Source of the DNA: CBDVBZ01 sp965372355
Lineage (GTDB): Bacteria; Krumholzibacteriota; Krumholzibacteriia; WVZY01
DNA length: 9,489 bases
Assembly (NCBI GenBank): GCA_965372355.1
Contig: CBDVBZ010000129.1
Span: 1 to 9,489 of the forward strand
Direction: 5' to 3'
Shown here piece after piece: positions 6,492 through 9,489 of the stretch (its first letter is position 1; each line of letters begins with the position of its first letter). A model generated the notes under the pieces. It saw only the letters and a list, made by a program, of their open reading frames with translations. It was not told where the DNA came from and made no database searches. The translations under genes were made by a program, and so were the position numbers.

Positions 6492-7272
6492 TCGGATCGG
6501 TATCGATCATTCCGTCGAGCGGGCTCGACGCCGACGCGGAGAGTTTTTTGGAGATGCGCCCGGCTCGATACGCGAGGCGCCCCGCCTCGGCGGCCAGCCG
6601 CATGGCACGGGCCATCTGAACGGGATGCTTGGCCTCCGCGACGGCCGTGTTCATGAGAACGCCGTCGATTCCCAGCTCCATCGCCACCGCAACATCGGAA
6701 GCGGTGCCGACACCGGCATCGACAATGATGGGTATCTTGACGAGCTCGCGGATGATTCTGAGGTTGTATGGGTTTCGGATTCCCATCCCGGACCCGATGG
6801 GAGCACCGAGCGGCATGACTGCGGGGCACCCCATGTCGGCAAGTTTTTGACAGGTGATCGGGTCGTCGTTGCAGTAGGGCAGTACGATAAAACCATCGGC
6901 CAGCAGCTGCTCGGCGGCCTTGAGCAACTCGGGGACATCGGGGAACAGTGTCTCCTCATCACCAATCACCTCGAGCTTGACCCACGGCGTGTCGAGTGCC
7001 TCGCGCGACAGCTGTGCGGTCAACACGGCCTCCCTCGCCGTGTAGCATCCCGCCGTATTGGGCAAGACGAAGAACTTTTTGCGATCGAGATGTTTGAGGA
7101 CGCTCTCGCCCTCCTGTTCCTCGAGATTGACACGGCGGATGGCGACGGTAACCATCTGCGCACCACTTGCCTCGAGCGCCTCGAGCATCACGTCGAGGCT
7201 CGGGTACTTCGAAGTCCCCAGTATCAATCGCGTCTCGAATGTCCGATCTGCAATCTTTAGCACGTCTTTCAT
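6484..7272 (-). CDS. thiG: Thiazole synthase ThiG
   Basis: A 262-residue TIM-barrel enzyme that builds the thiazole phosphate ring from 1-deoxy-D-xylulose 5-phosphate, iminoglycine and ThiS-thiocarboxylate. Motifs: LILGTSKYPS at 16-25, VAIRR at 43-47, LPNTAGCYTA at 70-79, WVKLEVIGD at 97-105 with K99 as the expected Schiff-base lysine, PLGAPIGSG at 154-162 (phosphate binding), and IIVDAGVGTASD at 182-193. The ATG at 7272 is chosen because AAGGA lies just upstream and the family normally starts here. The frame stays open upstream through the palindromic element, but that extension is low-complexity and not ThiG-like. The C-terminal tail after about residue 243 is Ser/Ala/Asp-rich and overlaps the next gene by 8 nt. 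The partner ThiS lies immediately upstream in the operon. Confidence 0.97.
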   Translation of the reverse strand: MKDVLKIADRTFETRLILGTSKYPSLDVMLEALEASGAQMVTVAIRRVNLEEQEGESVLKHLDRKKFFVLPNTAGCYTAREAVLTAQLSREALDTPWVKLEVIGDEETLFPDVPELLKAAEQLLADGFIVLPYCNDDPITCQKLADMGCPAVMPLGAPIGSGMGIRNPYNLRIIRELVKIPIIVDAGVGTASDVAVAMELGIDGVLMNTAVAEAKHPVQMARAMRLAAEAGRLAYRAGRISKKLSASASSPLDGMIDTDPND

Positions 7273-7294
7273 TTCTATTTTCCTTGTCTGGGCC

Positions 7295-7380
7295 GCGGAC
7301 GCAGCAGGTGGCGCCGAACGGGAGCGAGCGCAGCGTAAGCGAGCACGGGTGGGCTGTTCGGCGCCACCTGCTGCGTCTGC
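7295..7380. repeat. Palindromic element with perfect 22-bp arms in the thiS-thiG gap
   Basis: Bases 7298-7319 and 7356-7377 are perfect reverse complements over 22 positions; the left arm begins GACGCAGCAGG and the right arm ends CCTGCTGCGTC. Two further pairs (7295-7296 with 7379-7380) flank one mismatch. The 36-base centre contains AGCGAGC twice as a direct repeat (7323-7329, 7338-7344). The unit nearly fills the 113-bp gap between the thiS stop and the thiG start. It is open in the thiG reading frame. It resembles REP/MITE-like palindromic units in form, with no transposase nearby. I saw no second copy in this window. Confidence 0.85.
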
Positions 7381-7385
7381 TTCCC

Positions 7386-7592
7386 CTAGCCTCCCTGGAC
7401 GGCGCGGATCACTTCGATGCGATCCCCGGGATGGACCTCGTGCGCGTCCCACTGCAGCTTGGGAATCACACGATCGTTCACGGCCACGGCGACGCCGCCC
7501 CGGTCGACGGCAACACCGATATGTCTCAACACATCGGTTAGCATTCCGGCTTCGTCAATCTGTTGCTTTTTCCCATTTATCGTGAGTTCCAT
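7386..7592 (-). CDS. thiS: Sulfur carrier protein ThiS
   Basis: A 68-residue ubiquitin-like protein ending in the diagnostic Gly-Gly (AVQGG), which ThiF adenylates and which is then thiocarboxylated to deliver sulfur to ThiG. It opens MELTINGKKQQI and has the typical NDRVIPKLQW and VHPGDRIEVIRAVQGG segments. Length is normal. The ATG at 7592 begins 6 nt after the thiO stop and no clear Shine-Dalgarno is visible, which suggests translation by ribosomes finishing thiO. The stop is followed almost at once by the palindromic element, before thiG. ThiF is not encoded in the window. Confidence 0.96.
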   Translation of the reverse strand: MELTINGKKQQIDEAGMLTDVLRHIGVAVDRGGVAVAVNDRVIPKLQWDAHEVHPGDRIEVIRAVQGG

Positions 7593-7598
7593 AGTCTG

Positions 7599-8732
7599 CT
7601 ACTTGTCGGTGAAACGGCGCGGATCGAAGGATGCCAGGTCATCCGTAGTCTTGCCGTCAGTGATGAGATCACACATCGCATACGCGGTTAGCGGTGTAAG
7701 GAGTATCCCATGGCGGAAATGCCCGGTTGCATAGTAAAGCTTCTCGATCGCCGTCGTTCCGACAATCGGCATGTGATCCCGGCTGCCCGGGCGCAGACCC
7801 ACATCGATCGATTCCAGCGGTAAGTCGTAGATCGAGGGGACGGCTTCCCATCCCCTTTCGAGGATACGCATGATTTCGCCCGCCGTCGGTGTCTTGTCGA
7901 ATCCCATCTCTTCCTGAGAGGCGCCCACGATCAACCGGCCGTCGTCCTTCGGAACCAGATAGACATCAGGCGAACGAATCACGTGCTTGAAGTTGACATC
8001 CCCGTTCTGACGGAGCGAAAGCACCTGGCCCTTTATCGGTCGAACCGGTGGGCGCAGCGCCTCGGGAATACCTCCGATCCGTGAGGACCAGCTGCCCGCC
8101 GCCAGAACGACGTCGGTCGCCTCGGTGACTCCCGATCGAGTCGACACACCGAACGCCCGGTCCGCGCGAATCTCGATCGCTTCTACTTCGGTGTTCTCTT
8201 CGAGTTTTCCGCCGCGCTTGACAAAGGCACTCCTCAACGTCTCCACAAGGCGCCGGGCGTTTACCTGTATGTCATCCGGCAGAGAGATCGCGGCCGTGAC
8301 CTTGGGTGAGAGAAGCGGTTCCTTCTCTTTGGCCTCGCTGCCCAGCATCCATTCCACGGGCAAACCGAGATGCCGGCGAAACTCGTAGAGCCGCCGGATC
8401 CGTGCCATGTCGTCCCTGTTGAAGGCAACGATCAGCGTGCCGTGCGGATCGAGGGCGACACGCTGTCCGGTGTCCTCCGCGAGCTCGTCGACAAAGCGGG
8501 GAAACATCTCGAGGCTCCTCGCCCCGACGCTGAGGAAATCCTCCTCCTCGAACCCGACTTCGCTGTGCGGTGCGAGCATACCGCCGGCCACCCAGCTGGC
8601 CTCCCGGCCGGCATCGCCGCGATCAAAAACCGTGACCGCACGGCCGCGCCGCAAGAGCTGCCAGCCGAGCGAGAGCCCGATGATGCCCCCGCCCACAATG
8701 ACGATTGGACGTTCGCCGAAACCTGTTGTCAT
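7599..8732 (-). CDS. thiO: Glycine oxidase ThiO
   Basis: A 377-residue FAD-dependent amine oxidase of the DAO family that oxidises glycine to iminoglycine for ThiG, consuming oxygen. Motifs: PIVIVGGGIIGLSLG at 9-23 (Rossmann FAD site), VAGGMLAPHSE at 48-58, VLAAGSWSS at 209-217, VYLVPKDDGRLIVGAS at 257-272, VGLRPGSRDHMPIVG at 311-325 and GHFRHGILLTP at 337-347. R314 and R340 sit where B. subtilis ThiO places substrate-carboxylate arginines, from memory. The ATG at 8732 starts ten residues before the glycine motif; the open frame further upstream runs through the riboswitch and is not coding. No strong ribosome binding site is seen. First gene of the operon. Its presence in place of thiH points to an oxygen-using thiazole route. 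Other DAO-family functions are possible, but the context is decisive. Confidence 0.94.
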   Translation of the reverse strand: MTTGFGERPIVIVGGGIIGLSLGWQLLRRGRAVTVFDRGDAGREASWVAGGMLAPHSEVGFEEEDFLSVGARSLEMFPRFVDELAEDTGQRVALDPHGTLIVAFNRDDMARIRRLYEFRRHLGLPVEWMLGSEAKEKEPLLSPKVTAAISLPDDIQVNARRLVETLRSAFVKRGGKLEENTEVEAIEIRADRAFGVSTRSGVTEATDVVLAAGSWSSRIGGIPEALRPPVRPIKGQVLSLRQNGDVNFKHVIRSPDVYLVPKDDGRLIVGASQEEMGFDKTPTAGEIMRILERGWEAVPSIYDLPLESIDVGLRPGSRDHMPIVGTTAIEKLYYATGHFRHGILLTPLTAYAMCDLITDGKTTDDLASFDPRRFTDK

Positions 8733-8768
8733 GAGAACCGTATAGAAGTTAAGAGGGACGCGTCCGTC

Positions 8769-8805
8769 AAAAACAAACCGACGATGTCCTGAGCGGAACC
8801 GCCGG
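8769..8805 (-). terminator. Intrinsic terminator in the thi operon leader, downstream of the TPP aptamer
   Basis: On the minus strand CCGGCG (8805-8800) pairs with CGTCGG (8783-8778), one pair being G-T. Inside, TCC and GGA form a further short helix. TTTGTTTTT (8777-8769) follows directly. A GC stem plus U-tract before the first gene is the classic arrangement for riboswitch-controlled transcription termination. Confidence 0.75.
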
Positions 8806-8806
8806 C

Positions 8807-8891
8807 GGTGGGGATTCCCTTCGCCGGCATTACCCGGATCAGGTTCAAAGGGTCTAATCTCAGCCCGGCGTAAACGAGCACCCCTCAAATC
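8807..8891 (-). promoter_or_regulatory. TPP riboswitch (THI element) controlling the thi operon
   Basis: Reading the minus strand from about 8891, the conserved aptamer order is present: GATT (P1, pairing with AATC at 8816-8813), AGGGGTGC, a 5-bp P3 (GCTCG / CGGGC), GCTGAGA, ACCC (pairing with GGGGT as P2), CCTGATCCGGGTAATGCC, GGCGAAGGGAA. These are the invariant TPP-binding elements (CTGAGA pocket and the CCTGATCCGG / GGGTAATGCCGGCG helices). It sits about 75 nt upstream of thiO and just ahead of an intrinsic terminator, so high thiamin pyrophosphate should switch transcription off. The aptamer segment GCCGGCG (8828-8822) is complementary over 7 bp to CGCCGGC (8807-8801) in the terminator's 5' arm, a candidate antiterminator. 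Confidence 0.97.
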
Positions 8892-8909
8892 GATATTCTA
8901 ACCGTATGT

Positions 8910-8937
8910 AGGATACCACACGACGGGGGAGTGTCAA
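8910..8937 (-). promoter_or_regulatory. Sigma-70 promoter of the thi operon
   Basis: A perfect TTGACA (8937-8932) is followed after 16 bases by TATCCT (8915-8910). The predicted start of transcription lies roughly 10-15 nt before the first base of the riboswitch P1 helix, as expected for a riboswitch leader. Confidence 0.7.
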
Positions 8938-8968
8938 GCGCGGGGCGACGGGCGCAGAATCACTATTA

Positions 8969-8999
8969 TTGGTGTTATTCCGCGTGTTTCCGCTATAAT
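8969..8999 (+). promoter_or_regulatory. Promoter candidate for the secreted prolyl oligopeptidase gene
   Basis: A perfect TATAAT (8994-8999) lies 42 bases before the start codon. The -35 is weak: TTGGTG at 8969-8974 is 19 bases away, and the hexamer at 17-base spacing is GGTGTT. It is divergent from the thi promoter at 8910-8937, with only about 30 bp between the -35 regions. Confidence 0.55.
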
Positions 9000-9041
9000 G
9001 ACCCGAACTTTCATTACCCCACATGCACAGGAGGCGTAGCG

Positions 9042-9489
9042 ATGCTCACAGCCAGCCACAATCGTACCGGGGCACGGCGGTTATTCCCGGCCGCGATGAC
9101 CCTGGCCGTCCTTTCCATCATCACGATTTCCATGCTCGGTCTTCCCGCGCACGCCGGAAAATACACGTATCCGGAGGCAAGGAAGACAGATGTCACCGAC
9201 AACTACCACGGCACGATGGTGGAAGATCCGTATCGGTGGATGGAAGACCCCGAAGCGGAGGAAACTGTCAAGTGGGTCGAAGCGCAGAACAAGCTGTTTC
9301 ACAGTTTTATCGAAAACGAACCATCGCGCGAAGCCGTTGAGAAAAGGATCACCGAGCTCTGGAACTATCCAAAATACTCGTTGCCCTACAAGTACGGCGA
9401 GCGCTATTTCTTCACAAAAAACGATGGGTTGCAGAACCAGTATGTTCTTTATGTGCAGGAATCGCTCGATGGCGAGGCCAAGGTCGTTC
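9042..9489 (+). CDS. Secreted prolyl oligopeptidase (peptidase family S9A), N-terminal part
   Basis: The first 149 codons of a gene that runs off the right edge. The ATG at 9042 has an ideal AGGAGG site 7 bases upstream. Residues 1-38 are a long signal peptide: a basic n-region containing TGARR, a hydrophobic core AAMTLAVLSIITISMLGLP, and a cleavage site AHA before GKYTYPEARK. Then comes the S9A N-terminal signature: YPEARKTDVTDNYHG, VEDPYRWMEDPEAEETVKWVEAQN, followed by YPKYSLPYKYGERYFFTKNDGLQNQYVLYVQ, the start of the beta-propeller. These serine peptidases cut short peptides after proline. The catalytic Ser, Asp and His lie in the C-terminal alpha/beta-hydrolase domain outside the window, so activity cannot be judged. 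The signal peptide implies periplasmic or secreted action. Confidence 0.93.
   Translation, partial: MLTASHNRTGARRLFPAAMTLAVLSIITISMLGLPAHAGKYTYPEARKTDVTDNYHGTMVEDPYRWMEDPEAEETVKWVEAQNKLFHSFIENEPSREAVEKRITELWNYPKYSLPYKYGERYFFTKNDGLQNQYVLYVQESLDGEAKVV

Noticed and set aside
7295..7380. CRISPR repeat or tRNA-like structure
   Set aside because: There is one palindromic unit with no regular repeat-spacer series, and it lacks tRNA arm signatures.
7273..7452. N-terminal extension of ThiG through the palindromic element
   Set aside because: ThiG proteins normally begin near the ATG at 7272, which has an AAGGA site. The extension overlaps thiS and is low-complexity Ala/Arg sequence.
8733..8888. N-terminal extension of ThiO
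   Set aside because: It would translate the TPP riboswitch and terminator. The FAD-binding motif begins ten residues after the ATG at 8732.

Overview
The window is chromosomal DNA of moderately high GC content from a Gram-negative-type bacterium. Three things point to a diderm: a protein with a signal peptide that looks like an outer-membrane beta-barrel, a probable lipoprotein, and several secreted proteins. Ribosome binding sites are mostly strong (GGAGG-like) and promoters are of the sigma-70 type. The secreted N-terminal fragment at the left edge and the small lipoprotein resemble proteins I associate with poorly cultured FCB-group lineages (Eisenbacteria/Krumholzibacteria-like). That placement is a weak inference. 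No mobile genes, tRNAs, rRNAs or CRISPR array are visible.

Layout from left to right: (i) 1-488, minus strand, the 5' part of a secreted protein gene, with a promoter candidate at 707-735; (ii) 792-2573, minus strand, a complete long-chain fatty acyl-CoA synthetase with its own promoter; (iii) 2973-4187, plus strand, a small lipoprotein gene followed by a beta-barrel-like outer-membrane protein gene, with a sigma-70-like promoter at 2854-2882; (iv) a convergent junction (4188-4333) with a strong palindrome; (v) 4334-8937, minus strand, a thiamin biosynthesis operon read thiO-thiS-thiG-tenI/thiE-like-thiE-thiD; (vi) 9042 to the right edge, plus strand, the start of a secreted prolyl oligopeptidase (S9A), transcribed divergently from the thi operon.

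The thi operon is the centre of the window. A TTGACA promoter is followed by a textbook TPP riboswitch aptamer and an intrinsic terminator. A 7-bp pairing between the aptamer and the terminator arm is a plausible antiterminator. The genes supply thiazole synthesis by the oxygen-dependent route (ThiO makes iminoglycine, ThiS-GG carries sulfur, ThiG forms the ring), a possible thiazole tautomerase (the TenI-like protein), HMP phosphorylation (ThiD) and the joining step (ThiE). ThiC, ThiF and ThiL are not here and must be elsewhere if the pathway is complete.

The least ordinary features are two adjacent ThiE-family paralogs, the upstream one lacking the GQxD metal-binding motif, and a compact palindromic element with perfect 22-bp arms in the thiS-thiG gap. 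I see no wholly new system; the palindromic element and the riboswitch switching mechanism are the best follow-ups.
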